Notes under the pieces: generated by a model | Told to the model about the DNA's origin: nothing | The model's database searches: none | What the model saw: only the letters and a program-made list of their open reading frames with translations | Made by a program: the position numbers and the translations under genes | In this document: piece after piece, positions 36,149 to 49,090 of the stretch | How positions within the stretch are numbered: the first letter of the stretch is position 1 | Layout: the number at the start of each line of letters is the position of its first letter | DNA from: Nageia nagi | Taxonomy: Eukaryota; Pinophyta | Direction of reading: 5' to 3' | Length of the DNA stretch: 64,000 nt | NCBI GenBank assembly: GCA_050084985.1 | Contig: JBITNC010000001.1 | Span: 206,274,001-206,338,000 of the forward strand

Positions 36149-37125
36149 ATGATGGCAAGGTTAACCAATCTTGAGAATAGCAATAGATCCTAGCAAAAAC
36201 AAAAAGAGTATTATGGCATTTTCATATCACTTTTTTCAAAAAATATCCATAATTATCCCCCACCACCCAAGCACAAGGCCCATAATTTTAAGATGTTTAG
36301 TGGAAAAAAAGACCTAAAGCAACATCTTATCGACTCTCAAGAGGAGTGCTTATTGAAATTGGGATTAGAAAAGAAATTGATGGTCAATTTTTTCCTAAAG
36401 AGTTTAAAATGTGATGCTAGTTAATGGTTCTATAATTTTCTAGGAGGATCAATTGATTCATTCAATTCATTGGTAAAAGTGTTCATGGGTCAATATAAGC
36501 ATAATGTTAAAGAGTAATGAACTATTATAGAGTTATGTGCAATGTGTAAAAGAAATAGAGAAACCCTAGAGAAGTATATTCCAAGGTTAAAAAGGTATAG
36601 AAATCTATTCATAGTAAATTGGATGGATATGAAATTTATGACATATTTAGAGATTATATTTTTCCAATCATTAACTTTCATGCTTCAAGTAATAAGAATA
36701 ATGGATTTGGAGTATTAGTACAAGAATTGTTGTAAAAATAGAAAGTTCTACTTGAGTTAGGAGATCTCAAGTATACATATACTCCTTACAATAAGGAGAA
36801 TCATTGGACATACATAAAAAATAAGTAAAAGATAGAGAATATGGCTAATGCACATGTATCCCCACCTAAATTGACAAGATCAACTACAACAAGATAATGA
36901 AGGTATACATTCCCAATTCAACCAAGGTTTATTATTAAAGATGTGATGAAAAAAGGTCTATTGCAGCCATTAGAGAAACAAAACAAGATGATAATATTCC
37001 TATGGGAAAATTTTATGCTTATTGCACTTATCATCAAATAAAAGGTCATGCAACAAATTTTTACAAAGCATTAGAAGTAATAATTTTGGATCTTATTTCA
37101 TAAGGGAGGTATGAAATTGATCAAA
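36149..37125 (+). pseudogene. Element C gag (degenerate)
   Basis: The probable start is the ATG at 36149 (MMARLTNLENSNRSQQKQK). The core reads DLKQHLIDSQEECLLKLGL, LKSLKCDAS-stop-WFYNFLGGSID, then LCAMCKRNRETLEKYIPRLK, the usual Tat gag order. A zinc-knuckle-like YAYCTYHQIKGHATNF lies near 37010-37060, with its last Cys now Phe/Tyr. Stops include TAG in place of CAG before the core Trp. Confidence 0.8.
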
Positions 37126-37369
37126 AAGATTCAGATCTAAAGGTAATAGTGAACATAGTTTCAATTGATAAAGAAGTTTGTTTGAGATTAAGAAGGGGCA
37201 TCCAAGACATATTCCAAATCTGGTTACCACTAAATAATGAAGTATCCCATGTAATCCCAAAATGTATAGCATTATTGAACAATTGAAAACTACTCATACC
37301 AAGATTAGTTTGTATGATCTCATCTGTACATTTGAAATACATAGGGAGATATTATATACTTTGGTCAAA

Positions 37370-37970
37370 AAAGAAATTATCCCAAACAATATGTCTATTG
37401 CCATGTTTTTAGAAAAATTTTATATCTATAAAGGAATGTGATGCAATCTCTTTTCATAGATCTAAAAATCTTAGCAAAGAACTCTTTGCTAAATATCTAG
37501 CTTTGTATATCACACCTATGATAGATGGATAGGAGATAAAATGAACATTGGTAGATAATGGCTTAGCTATTAATGTATGTTCTCATAAATGTTTCATACA
37601 ACTCCAAGAAAAGGTGTATAAATACCTCCTTTAGAAGAAGCCACATTCAGAATTAGGGCATATGATAGTTCATCCAAAAAGCCAATTAGGATAGGTACAA
37701 TTTTGGTTACAATAGGAGTTAGAATAGTTGAAACTTAGTTTTAGGTTATAGATTCAAAATTGTCATATAACTTATTATTATGGAGACCATAGCTTCATGA
37801 TATGGATGTAGTACCATCTATAGTGCATGGAAGATTGAACGTTGAATACTAGGGTGAGGTAGATATGGTAATTGGTGATCTAGAACCATATGCTTTATGT
37901 AATGTGGTAGATTTAGTAGAGTTCATAATGACTTATCTTGGATATGATATTGTACCTCTAAAAATAGGTG
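37370..37970 (+). pseudogene. Element C aspartic protease (degenerate)
   Basis: LVDNGLAINVCSH carries Asp-Asn-Gly in place of Asp-Thr/Gly-Gly. It is followed by FRIRAYDSSSKKPI, VIDSKLSYNLLLWRP and LHDMDVVPSIVHG, the flap and C-terminal strands typical of Tat proteases (...SYNLLLGRPW-H). Two Gln-derived stops and a frameshift interrupt it. Confidence 0.75.
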
Positions 37971-38779
37971 CATAAGTATTAAGTACAAAAAATAACCTCA
38001 AATTATAGAAATAGGTAGGGGAATATATAAAATTGAAAATTTTAATCTATTCATGTCTATTAAAGATTTGGGATGACCAAAAATTCTTGCTATTGAAGGT
38101 TATCAGTAACATGGTATACTAATTGAAGGCTATCAGTAGCATGAAAATAGTGGAGATGATGGGGGCTATTACTCTATAGAAATGATATCACCCATTCTAT
38201 GGATGCCAATGAAGGGCCACATAAAAAATGTAATAAGTAAAACTTTCCATCTCTTTTTATTCATAAGTACATGATGGAAAATTGTAAATATAAAGGAGGG
38301 GGTTTAGGTAAATCATAATAAAGAATATCTTCTTTTCCTACTACTTTAGAAGCTTAGAAAAATAAGAATGAATTGGATAGTGATTAGAATACAAAATAAA
38401 TAATAGGACCTATCAAGTTTATAAAATAATGTAATATAATTATACATTCTAATAATATTTATGAAGATTTATGGCTTGATCATACTATACCACTTGTTTT
38501 TGATTGCTTTAGTATTTATGATATTTTAGAATACTTGGGGTAGCATCCAAAATTACCTAAATATAATGAAAAATGGAATACAAGTTATGTTCTTAATGAG
38601 TATGCATAATTTGGACAAGAAGTGAATTTCATTGAAGTGTTTCAAGTTTAAGGAGTTAATGATACAAGTGACATTTAGGGATTTGAAGAGTTACCTTCAT
38701 TGCTATAGAAAAAGGATGAATTAACATTCCTAGCTAAAGAATTAACAAATGTCAATATTGGAATAAGTGATGAGAAAAG

Positions 38780-40160
38780 GTTGGTGAAATATGGAGCAAC
38801 CCTTCCAAAACCTCAGCAAGAATGGTACAAAAAATAAGTTTATTGAAAATAAAAATAATTTTGTTTTCTCTTATGTTGATATGCCTGATTTAGATCCCTC
38901 GTTTGTTATGCATAATTTGCCACTAAAAGAAGGAGCCAAACCAATTAAACAAAAACCAAGAAAAATGCATCCTTTTAAGGCATTAGTAGTCAAGAAAGAA
39001 ATAGAGAAATATTTGAATGTTGGATTTATTAAACTAATTGATTATTCAAAATGGATGACTAACATTATTTCTATTACAATACCTACTAGAGAAATAAGGG
39101 TTTGTACTAATTTTTTGATATGAATAATGTTTGTCCAAAAGATAATTTTCCATTGCCTAATATTTATATAATTATGGATATTATTGTTAGTCATGATACT
39201 TTATATTTTATAGATGGATTTTTAGGATATAAACAAATATTAATTAATTTTGTTGATCAACATAAGATTGATTTTACTACACCATGGAGAAATTATTTTT
39301 AAAAGGTTATGCCTTTTGAATTGAAAAATGCAATTGCTACCTACCAAAGGGATATGGTTTCAATATTACATGAACACATTCATAAATAAGTAGAGGTATA
39401 TATTGATCTCATCTTGGTCAAATCAAACTAAGGCCTAGACCATTTAGAGCTCCTTGAAGAGGTATTTCAAATCCTAAAAAGGTATAAGCTTAGACTCAAA
39501 CCTATAAAGTGTGCTTTTGCTATTGCTTCAAGAAAATTGCTTTGATTCATGGTCTTAAAAAGGGGTATTGAGGTATATCCTAAGAAGGTAAATTCATATT
39601 AAGGATGCAAAATCCAAGGAATCTCAAGCAACTGAGTATTCAAGAAATGATAAATTTGGTATGAAGATTTATTTCTCAACTTGGTGACAAATGTAGGCCA
39701 TGTACTCTTTTTTTGAAAAAGGATGTCAAATTTATATGGGATAAAAAATATCAAAAATCATTTCAAGATATTGAATAATACTTGTTAAATACTCCTATCT
39801 TATTGCCTATGGATTTTGCAAAGCCAACATATATTTATATATCACCCACTTTGTATGCCTTGGAGGATATATTGTGTCAAAAAGTAGATGAGAATAAAGA
39901 AAAGGTAATATATTACCTAAGAAAAAATCTTATTGATTATAAATTAAATACACACCCATGTAAAAGATTTTCTTTAGTATTATTTTTGCCATAAAAAATT
40001 TGAGACATTATCTTATATATTGCACTACATATGTTGTTAGCCTAGTTAACCCATTGAAATATGTTGTAGAAAAATATTATTACCAAGAAGAGTAGCTAAG
40101 TGGTTGATGTTATTACAAGAATTTGATGTGAATGTGGTAAAGCAAAAATCCATGAAAGGG
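38780..40160 (+). pseudogene. Element C reverse transcriptase and RNase H (degenerate)
   Basis: The fingers start at 38791-39123 with PIKQKPRKMHPFKALVVKKE, VGFIKLIDYSKW and REIRVCTNF. The palm reads DNFPLPNIYIIMD, YFIDGFLGYKQILI and VMPFELKNAIATYQRDM. The catalytic motif is YIDLILVKS where YVDDILVKS is expected, so the second Asp is Leu. The thumb and RNase H follow in broken frames to about 40150. Inactive by both active-site change and stops. Confidence 0.85.
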
Positions 40161-40319
40161 TAGGCAATTGCAAACTTAATAGCAGACTTCCATAAGATTA
40201 ATGGTATAGTGGTACACAAAGAGTTCCCAGATGAGTATGATGAGGATGCACATAACCAATGGCATGAATCATTGATGGAAGGCCAACAACAAATTGATAT
40301 TGAACAAATAAGAATTCTA

Positions 40320-40790
40320 GATGAGTTTGTGTGCTAGATGGAGGATGAACCTACATCTTGGACCCTATATTTTGATGGATCTTAGTGTTCTTATCTAGCA
40401 AGGGAGGGTATTATTTTAGTATAACCTACAAATAAAGTAATTCATATGGCTTATAAATTGAGTGCACCAATAACATGGTAGAGTATGAAGCACTAATTTT
40501 ATGATTAAAATAATATATAACCTTGAATATAAATATTTGAAAATATATGGTGATTCACAACTTGTGGTAAATCAAGTCAATGATACATACAATACAAAGA
40601 ATGAAAAGTTAAAAGCCATATAATATAGTGGTTGCTAAGTTTCTTGATGAGTTTAATAGGTACATTATTTAGAATATTACAAGGATTAATAATAGTTATG
40701 CAAATGCAATGGAAAGTGTAGCTTCATTGGAACCAATTGAGATAGATGATGAAGAAACCATTCTAAAGATTAAAAAACTTGGTACACCTT
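40320..40790 (+). pseudogene. Element C additional RNase H (aRNH-like), after RT
   Basis: WTLYFDGSQCSYL (about 40360) is followed by NNMVEYEALIL, IYGDSQLVVNQVND and, near 40690, SYANAMESVASL. Asp, Glu and Asp of the active site remain, and the last Asp is Asn as in element B. It sits between RT-RNase H and integrase. Confidence 0.8.
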
Positions 40791-40989
40791 CTTACCCATA
40801 TCAAATAGAGAAAATCCATGTATTTCATCTTGATTTAGAAGATGATTTAGAACAATGATATGTTTATATTTACAATTATTTGAAATATCAAACAATTCCA
40901 TCAAGTTTTGATAGAAATGAAAGAATTAGATTAAATAGGATAAATATCAAATATGTGCTCATTAGTGAAGTACTATATAAATAGTCATT

Positions 40990-42120
40990 TGATGGTGCTC
41001 TTTTAATATGTCTAACAAAACATGAAATAAAAACAACATTAGAATAAGAACATAATGGGTTATGTGGAGGAAATTTTCTTGTAAAAGCATTGTACACTAA
41101 GTTTTTATGAATTGGTTACTATTGGCCTCCAATGGAAGAGGATTGCAAGAATCATGTTAAAACTTGTTTATAGTGTCAAAAGCATGCAAATTTAGAGAAA
41201 CAACAAACTCAAGAGTTGAATTCCATAGTTTCATCTTGGTCATTTGCAACATGGGGTATATATTTGATTGGTCTTATCAACCCACATTCAAGGGAAGGTT
41301 AAAAATTCATTATCATAACTATAGAGTTTATCATGAAATGGGTTAAATCAATTCTAATGAAATCAATTACATAAGATAAGATCATTGCGTTCTTGATAGA
41401 GAATATGATAACTAGGTTTAGGGTGCCATAAAGGTTGATCATAGATAATGGGCCAAATTTTATAGGTAAAGACATGAAAGCCTTTTGTAAAATGTTTCAC
41501 ATTACATAAATATTTTCTTCAATTTATTACCCTTAAGGAAATGGTTACGAAGAAGCATAAAATAAAACCATAAAGAGCATTTTAGCAAAAACTTGGGATA
41601 GATACAAGGTAGATTAGCATGAGAAGTTATAATATGCATTGTGGGAATATAGAATAAGCATTAGAATAGCCACATGGGAAACACCATTTTCATTATTCTA
41701 TGGAGATGAGGTTGTAGTACCATTAAAATTGGAGTTGCCATCCTTATGAATTTCATTACAAGGAGAAATATCAGATGAAGAAGCAAGAAAAGCTAGATTG
41801 TAATACCTGGAATCACTTGATGATAAAAGAATCAAGGAAATTGAACATCAAAAAGCTTATCATGCAAAATTGAAAAGGGCATTTGGAAAGAAGATCAAAC
41901 CAAAGGGATTTAATGTGGGAGACTTGGTACTAAAAGTATTTAAATATTAACAAGATAGGTACAAATGATGAAGTAAAAAGGAAATTTAAACCAAATTAGT
42001 TGGGCTTATTTATTGTGGTTGAAGCAACAGGACCAAGAGCTTACAAGTTATCATCCATGGATGGAAAACCTAAAATAAAAGATTGATCAATATGAGGAGG
42101 GAGTTAGTTCTAATACTAAA
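40990..42120 (+). pseudogene. Element C integrase (degenerate)
   Basis: The zinc-binding part is GLCGGNFLVKALY...CKNHVKTCLQCQKHANLE (41053-41200). In the core the first Asp is lost (WGIYLIGL), IIDNGPNFIGKD keeps the second, and YYPQGNGYEEAQNK keeps the Glu. Then come ALWEYRISI, TPFSLFYGDEV and, before 42100, a broken GKFxPN-like C-terminal region. Several stops are present, so it is inactive. Confidence 0.85.
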
Positions 42121-43665
42121 GAAATATTCACTCAAGGATAATTCCATCAATACTAGTACTACCTCTTTCACCTATAATTAGGATCCTATTTCATCACATT
42201 CTCAAACCTTTACCTATAAGAAGAAGTTCAATCAACCAATTCCTAAAAACAAATACAAAGTACAAGTTTCAAGCCATCAAAATGCCTAATAATATCCACC
42301 TTCATAATGGAATTCTCAAAGAAGCAAAAATATGTAGATGGAATCCAAGTGTAGTATTTGAACCCCTCCTTAACTACCATTTTATATAAGGGACAAAGTT
42401 TTAGAAAAAGTTGTTGATGCAAAAGAGAAAAATATGGAAAAATATTTATTGTAAGTTTTATAAAAAATAACCACAAGAATTTAAGAATGCAATTTGATGA
42501 TGATCCATTTCATCCTAAAGAGAGGAGAGCTCGGGAGTATTAGCATCAGTTGTTCAAGAGAATTCATGATATTGTTAAGCTATAATTAAATACTAGAATC
42601 TACTTCATAGTCAATCCATTACAAAAGATCAATCTAGATAATAGGATCAAAAGCAATCTTAGATGAAAGGTTTTATGCAAAGTTATGAAGTGCAATTTCA
42701 ATTTTTTTCTTATTAATTATAGTCTTCATATGGAGGAGCTTTATTTTGTTCTAAAAGTTATATAGTAGAATCAGGATTATGGGTTTATGTTTAATTACAC
42801 ACATTGTGATGTTTTTTGTCCTACTCATTTTTTGATTATCTAGTACATTTCTTGTTATTAGACATTATTCCTATGTTGGTTCTTCATAATTTTCAGCTTA
42901 CACAACTATATTATAGGCTATTATTATACTTTTTTTGTATATGACCATGGTAAATTTACGTAATTTTGTTTCATTTTATCTATAAAAGGTATTTGTGGTC
43001 CTTTGAAAACTTGATTTTTTTATTAATATCAAATTTACCCATCGATTCTAATAAAAAAAATCATTCATGGATGGAAAAGAAGAACTAAAAAACCTTCAAT
43101 GCCATGTGCCTTAAATGCTTCTTTGCATGAGATAGTAGCCTCATACCTTACAAAATAATGAATATTTTATGCAAGGTACATGTATTTTATTATCCATTTT
43201 TTGTAGTTTCTTTCATTATTACCACATAGCTAACAGTCTACATTACTATTTGTACACTATCAAATATGTAAAAAAAATTTAGATAGTATAATATCTTTGT
43301 ACTATGTACATATAAATGTTAGGTCATCGATGGCCATTGATATGACTAGTGAGAGTTCACTCACTTAAAAGATAAATTGATAAAGTAGCCATAAGCAAGA
43401 TGGGGAATTTGATTCATCCTTGATAGATGATATAACTTATGTATCCATATGGTTTTTTCTTTGAACCATACAAAGCATAATGTATTAGGGTCATAGATAT
43501 AAAATGTATGACCACTAATATCCATTAATATGACTAATGAGAGTTCACTTACTTAAAATATAAATTGGCAATGCAACCATAAGTAGATTGTTGACATTGA
43601 CTCATCATTAATAGATGACTCAACTTATTGTGTATCCAAAATATTTTCATATAGGGTATATCTAA
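42121..43665 (+). other. Element C 3' region, no identified gene
   Basis: A short coding-like stretch (42480-42720: DDDPFHPKERRAREYQHQLF-like, with RIHDIVKLQL) may be the remains of an extra reading frame. Past 43300 a unit of about 188 bases is present twice in tandem (around 43315-43452 and 43503-43640). The rest shows nothing recognisable. Confidence 0.4.
43315..43640. repeat. Two-copy tandem repeat, about 188-bp period
   Basis: ATATGACTAGTGAGAGTTCAC (43340 on) recurs as ATATGACTAATGAGAGTTCAC about 188 bases later, and both are followed by CATAAG-x-AGAT and a TCAT-x-ATAGATGA-x-CAACTTAT-like tail. The two copies have diverged clearly. Confidence 0.65.
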
Positions 43666-44394
43666 TGTAAAACCTAAATTGTGAAAATATATGAATAAAC
43701 ACAATCAAATAATAGTCTAATATACAATTAGATATATAATAGATACTATATCAAAGAGCAATATATATACATGAAAAGTGTACACCTGATATGAAGTGTG
43801 TGTACAATCCTCAAAAATATATAGTAATGAGTCTTAGGAGGATCATTATTGAAATTTAGATGATATCACAATAGATATTCTCTAGAACAGTTCTATGAGT
43901 CATTCCCCAAAATTTGAACCTCTCAATCTATAAGGCACATATCATTGGCTATGTAGAAGTGGCACACCATTGATGCCATAGGAATGGTAGTTTTAGGTTT
44001 TACACAAGAGAGAGATAGTTTAGAACTTAGAGTATAACAAATTCTCAAGATAGATGGTGTCTAGAGACACCATTATAGTTGATAACCACCTATTAGAGTT
44101 TTTTATCAATATCAAAAGAGTTTTAATAGGGATGTCAACCTTCACCTCTAGTATTTATAACCTATATGGAAATAAAAAGGAGTGAAAGTTGACACATATC
44201 AATAATGATAATCATTTCAATGTTAAAGATAACTTAAAATATAAACCATGGTATATGATATTACATTGGCCCTAGCACATGGTATTGTAATATAATATTG
44301 TTCTATATTGATTTATACATTATTTCCTTTTAATCATTTAATGTGCTAAATATTATTTATTAAATAAATAGTAAATAATTTTTAAGCATATACA
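43666..44394 (-). repeat. Element D, 3' LTR (left)
   Basis: Shares words throughout with 44524-45258, such as ACATGAAAAG, CCTAATATGAAGTGTG-like and GGAGTGAAAGTTGACACATA. Confidence 0.88.
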
Positions 44395-44523
44395 TTTTGC
44401 CCCTCTTTGGATATGTAATGAAAAGTATTGAAATTGCATAATCCAAAGAAGTCTAGAGAAGAGAAAAAGATTTTCAATAGTAAAGTGGACTTCTCTATTT
44501 TGATGGATATATCAAGTATGGTA

Positions 44524-45258
44524 TGTTATAGACCCTAAATTGTGCAAATATATGAATAAACATAATTAAATAAATAGCATACAATATATAGTTAAATATA
44601 CAATAGACATTATATCAAAGTGTAATAGATATACATGAAAAGCATGCACCTAATATGAAGTGTGAGTACAATCCTCAAAAGTAAATAACAATGAGTCTCA
44701 AGAGGATCATGATCAAAATTTAGATGAGATAATAATAGATATTCTCTAGAATGATTCCATGATTTATTCCTCAAAATCTGGACCTCTCGATCTAGAAGGT
44801 GCATATCATTGGCTACATAGAAGTGGCATGTTGTTGATGGTGTAGGAATGGTAGTTTTATGTTGCATGTAAGAGAGAGATAGTTCAAAACTTAGAGTATC
44901 ACAAATTCTCAAGATTGGTGGCATCTAGAGACACCATTATAGTTGAAAACCACCTATCAAAGTTCTTTATCAATATCAAAAGAGTTTCGATAGGGATATT
45001 AACCTTCACCTCTAGTATATATAACTTGCAAGGAAATAAAAAGGAGTGAAAGTTGACACATAGCAAAAAAAATAGTCATTTAAATATTAAAGATAACTTA
45101 AAATATAAATCATGGTATATGATATTACATTAGACCTAGCACATGGTATTGCAATATAATAGTGTTTTATCTTGATTTATACATTATTTCCTTTTAATCA
45201 TTTAATGTACTAAATATGATTTATTAAATAAATAATAAATCATTTTTAAGCATCTACA
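44524..45258 (-). repeat. Element D, 5' LTR (right)
   Basis: Aligns end to end with the left copy. The short minus-strand reading frame inside it (44610-44924) is a chance frame, as the same region of the sister LTR is not open. Confidence 0.88.
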
Positions 45259-45623
45259 TCTAACACTTTTTGTAGGTATCTACATCAAAATAAGGATAGA
45301 AAATGATTCCAAATCTACACTATCAATGGTGTAAAAATACTATTTTCACACAACCAACAATGTGAACTTCAACAAAATAAAAGCTAAAATAAAAGAAACC
45401 TTTTTTGTATCAAGGCATGGACATAAGAGCATTAGATTCCTAAGTATAAAAGGTAAAGGAATGACTAGATTCATTGTTAAATATTATAAAGGGAAAAAGA
45501 ATCTATTCAATTAGAAATATTGGATAAAGAGTTCAAAGTTCTAAAACATTTCTTATATACTACTTCTTTGGATATGTAATTTCATTTCTTCAATCACACC
45601 TTAAATGAGTGGTAAAATGTAAA

Positions 45624-46240
45624 TGCCTAAATATGATTTATTATTAATTAATAATTCATATTTATTGCATCAAGGAATATTTATTGTAAAAGGATGTAAA
45701 ATGTGCCCAAGGCAATGTAATTAATGTAATGGACCATTATATGATGTAAAGAGTATCAAATATAAAAAAAGATACCATAAATAATATAATATGCAATGAT
45801 CCCAAGAATTAAAGAGAATTAAAATGTTGATATAAAAGGATATCAAAGGAAACACAATCAACATTAGTAGATATCAAGAGAGAGAGAGACCAAAATATGC
45901 AATATCATTCTATATGACCAATAATGATGTTTTGTAATACCACCTCTACATAAATCTATTGAACCCTTCATTTGGCTATCACATATATTTATTTCTATTC
46001 TTAGATTTGCATCTTCCATGCAATTAGCAATATGCTCTTAGGTCAATAACAATGTTTGTTTCTTATGATATGTTATGGAAATTGATGTATGATCTTTGCT
46101 ATTTTATTTGGATGCAAGCTAGATGAAGGCACATTATTTACCATATTTTTTTGATGCCATATTTTTGATATATGCTTCAAAATTATATTGTAGATAAATA
46201 GTGCATCAATTTATTATTTATGTATTATTTTTATTCTACA
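45624..46240 (+). repeat. Element C, 3' LTR
   Basis: Starts TGCCTAAATATGATT, as the left copy does, and ends ATTCTACA. Mismatches against the 5' LTR are frequent C/T and G/A changes. Confidence 0.88.
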
Positions 46241-47089
46241 CTTTTATATACATAATTCAAATTCAAGTTATGGTACAATGGATCTACCATGATACATATA
46301 ATTCTAAAGCAAAAATAATATTCATTGAATAGTGTTATTTTTGAGAAATCATAGCATAAGTAAAACTACCTTGAAAATTGTTATGCTAGAGATATCATAG
46401 AATATAAAATTATAGAGAAATACATATTTGTATATTAAAGATCTCAAAGGAATGATTGTAAGATGTCATTTAATAGATAAGTATAGAAAACATGAATGAT
46501 AATCCTAATGTGATACTAAGATAGTCCATTAGTGAATATGAAAGCTACAAAACACCTACCCATATGTGAGTGTCAACAAATCAAAAATCTATCTTGATGG
46601 TTTCCTAGTGACACAAAGTTGACTACAATAGTTGAAGAGAATATCAACCAACAAGGTTGATTAGGAATTTAATTATGCTTTTATGAGTTTTTATAATTGA
46701 AATTATTAGGTTTTTTAATTAGTTTTTTCTTTCCTTTTCAACTATGTTATGAAGAGCTTTCATAATTTTTTTTAATTACCAAATTAAGATTACCAGTAAA
46801 TACAAAAATTTTCACCCAAGTAGGAGTTAGAGTTAGGTTTGTACCTACATGATTACTCTTAAAACCAATTGCCAATTGATATCATGATTTGAGCTAATTC
46901 AAGATCTAGAACTAGCTTTTATTTATGGATTTAGAGATATTGATCAAGAATGCTAAAATGAGGAAGATGATACTTCCTCAACCAAATGTATATCAGATAT
47001 TAACATTTGATTAGTAAACTCATTCTTATTTAATGGTAAAGTATAAGTTTTAATTATATGCCTATTAACTAATAGCATATGTTTGGATT
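46241..47089. other. No recognisable feature
   Basis: AT-rich flank between element C and fragment E. No domain or repeat was recognised. Confidence 0.5.
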
Positions 47090-48220
47090 CATCTATTAGC
47101 TATAACTAATTTTTTCTATTATCAAATAATTGCAAAATTTGATAACAATCAAGCCACCTAGTATGTAGTTTTTTTATGAAATCTTGGTAGTTAGAATGGA
47201 ATAGTAAAACCTAGCTTTATGGATGAAATTTAATATTGTGCACATGCTTATCATGCTACTATTTTCTCTATTATTGAATAATTTCCATTTAGTGCAAGGC
47301 ATATAATCAAATTTCATTCAACTCATTTAACTATAGTACTCTATTCTTCTCAACTTATGTTAATTTTAGTCTAACTTTTATTGTTATTCTTGAAGTTTAT
47401 ATCTCAAATTTAATAGGAAGGTAAGACTTTTTACCATATACCAATTTGTAGGGTGTAAAACTAGTCATGGATTTATAAGTTATTTTATATACCCAATTCA
47501 CATCAAATAGGTGAGTTTCCCAATCCTTTCAATGTGATGCAATTATCTTTATCAAAATAGTATCCAATTCCCTATTGGTAACTTCCACCTAACTATTGAT
47601 TTGAGGATGATAAGATAATGCTTACTTGTGATGGATCTAATAATACTCCACAAAATGCCTAATCAAGTTTGATATAAACTAAGGATCCAAATTAAAAATA
47701 AGGATCATGGAGTTCTAAACCATTGCATGATATTATTGTAGGGAAAGTTTTCCATATTTTTTTTATTAGCATGAGCAAGAACACAAACCTCCATCCACTT
47801 TATAGCATACTCAATGCAGATTAAAATGTTCTTCTTTCCCTTTGATGGTATATTTATTGGTCCAACAAAGTTAATTCCCCATTTTTCAAAGGAATCCATT
47901 ACCTAGTGAGGCTGTAATAAAATCTATGTAGTAGTTGAAGGCTTTTTCATGCATTGACATTGATCACATTGCTTGATATACTTCTAACATCTCTATGTAA
48001 GTAAGGCCAATAATACTCTACCCCCATGATTTTATGAATAGTTTATTTCTTTGAGTATTATCCTCTAGTTGGCTCATCATGAAAAGATTTTAAGATATCA
48101 AATACCCCATATTTCCATACACACTTATGAATTACATGATTAGGTCCATATTTGAACATAATTCCATTCATTCACCCACTTAAATTGGTGCTCTTTTTCT
48201 TATCAATATTTTCCTTTTCT
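47090..48220 (-). pseudogene. Fragment E: Ty3/gypsy integrase (degenerate)
   Basis: The core start at 47705-47899 reads KWGINFVGPINIPSKGKKNI, then CIEYAIKWMEV; the first Asp has become Asn (WGIDF to WGINF). Lower down, TPYKLVYGKKSYLPI (about 47440), LQLNELNEI, HDKHVHNIKFHP and LHTRWLD (to about 47100) give the C-terminal part. A zinc-binding remnant lies near 48000-47930. It differs in wording from the Tat integrases A-C, so it is another gypsy lineage. Many stops. Confidence 0.8.
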
Positions 48221-48229
48221 TAGGAAAGA

Positions 48230-49090
48230 AATAGGGTGGCATTCTTACTATCAAAAGAGAGTTAGCTATATATGAAAACTAATATGTCTCAATGGAGATT
48301 GTAAATAATTTTTCATAAAGAAAAGAGCCTTCTATAGGTTCATCATCTCTTTCAATGTTCCATATTGACAAAAATTCTACAAACACATTAGTTTTTCCAA
48401 GCTTTTCTATAATAGTAACATTAAATTCTTGAATAATTAATAACCATCTAATAATTTTACCACTTACCACTAGTTTATTCATGAGATACCTAATTATTGC
48501 ATGATCAATGTGCACAAAGACTTGGTACCTACTGTTATAGTATCAAAATTTCTTGATATCATATATTATAGCTAGAAATTCCTTCTTTATGGTTGTATAG
48601 TTGTATTTTAGCTCCAACCAAGTTCTTACTAATGTAGTAGATTATATAATGGAACTTGTAATTCTCTTCTTATCTCAATACTATTCTAATGGCATAATTT
48701 GAAGCATTAGTATCGATATGAAATGGTAATACCAAATTAGCTTCTCTTAATACTAGAGTGTTCATTAGCTTTTCTTTTATTATTTCAAAGGCCACTTCAC
48801 AATGTATTATCCACTCAAACTTAGTGTCTTTATACAACAAAGAAAAAAGTGGGGCTACCATCTTAATGAAATTTTGAATGAATTACCTATATTATCCAAC
48901 ATAGCCTTAAAAAATCCTTATATCAGTTTGATTGATTGGTGTAGGCAATTCCATGATGATAGTTATTTTCTTTGGGTCTCACTTTATCCCTTGTGTTGAG
49001 ATATTGTCATGGACCATTTCTCTCATCTTCTTAAATATTTATTTATTTTTAAACATTAAAGATGGTTCTAACTTTTATCATGGTTAATTG
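48230..49090 (-). pseudogene. Fragment E: RT thumb and RNase H, 5'-truncated
   Basis: Near 49040-48900 the minus strand reads STQGIK-stop-DPKKITIIMELPTPI, the RT thumb. At 48670-48861 MVAPLFSLLYKDTKFEW leads into FHIDTNASNYAI, the start of RNase H. At 48279-48515 IDHAIIRYLMNKLVVSGKII and RWLLIIQEFNVTII give its end. Nothing of the RT palm, protease or gag is found above 49090, and no LTR was recognised, so the element is truncated at its 5' side. Confidence 0.82.

Larger units (their letters stand above)
43666..45258 (-). mobile_element. Element D: small nested LTR element with a 129-bp interior
   Basis: Direct repeats 43666-44394 (729 bp) and 44524-45258 (735 bp) with TG...CA ends (TGTAAAACC/TGTTATAGACC ... 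ATATACA/ATCTACA) are flanked by a perfect 5-bp duplication TCTAA (43661-43665 and 45259-45263). The interior holds a purine tract (minus strand AAAGAGGGGCAAAA, 44395-44410) touching the left LTR, so the element runs on the minus strand. No coding capacity. Non-autonomous TRIM/LARD-like or internally deleted. Confidence 0.88.
35292..46240 (+). mobile_element. Element C: Tat-type Ty3/gypsy retrotransposon, degenerate, with nested element D
   Basis: LTRs of 616-617 bp (35292-35907 and 45624-46240) start TGCCTAAATATGATT and end near TACA/CTACA. Between them the plus strand reads gag, protease, RT, RNase H, additional RNase H and integrase, then about 3.5 kb of non-pol sequence containing element D (43666-45258). 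All domains carry several stops. No clear target duplication was found (TTATA left, CTTTT right). Confidence 0.9.

Noticed and set aside
44610-44924. 104-residue minus-strand frame
   Set aside because: It lies wholly inside an LTR of element D and is not open in the other LTR.
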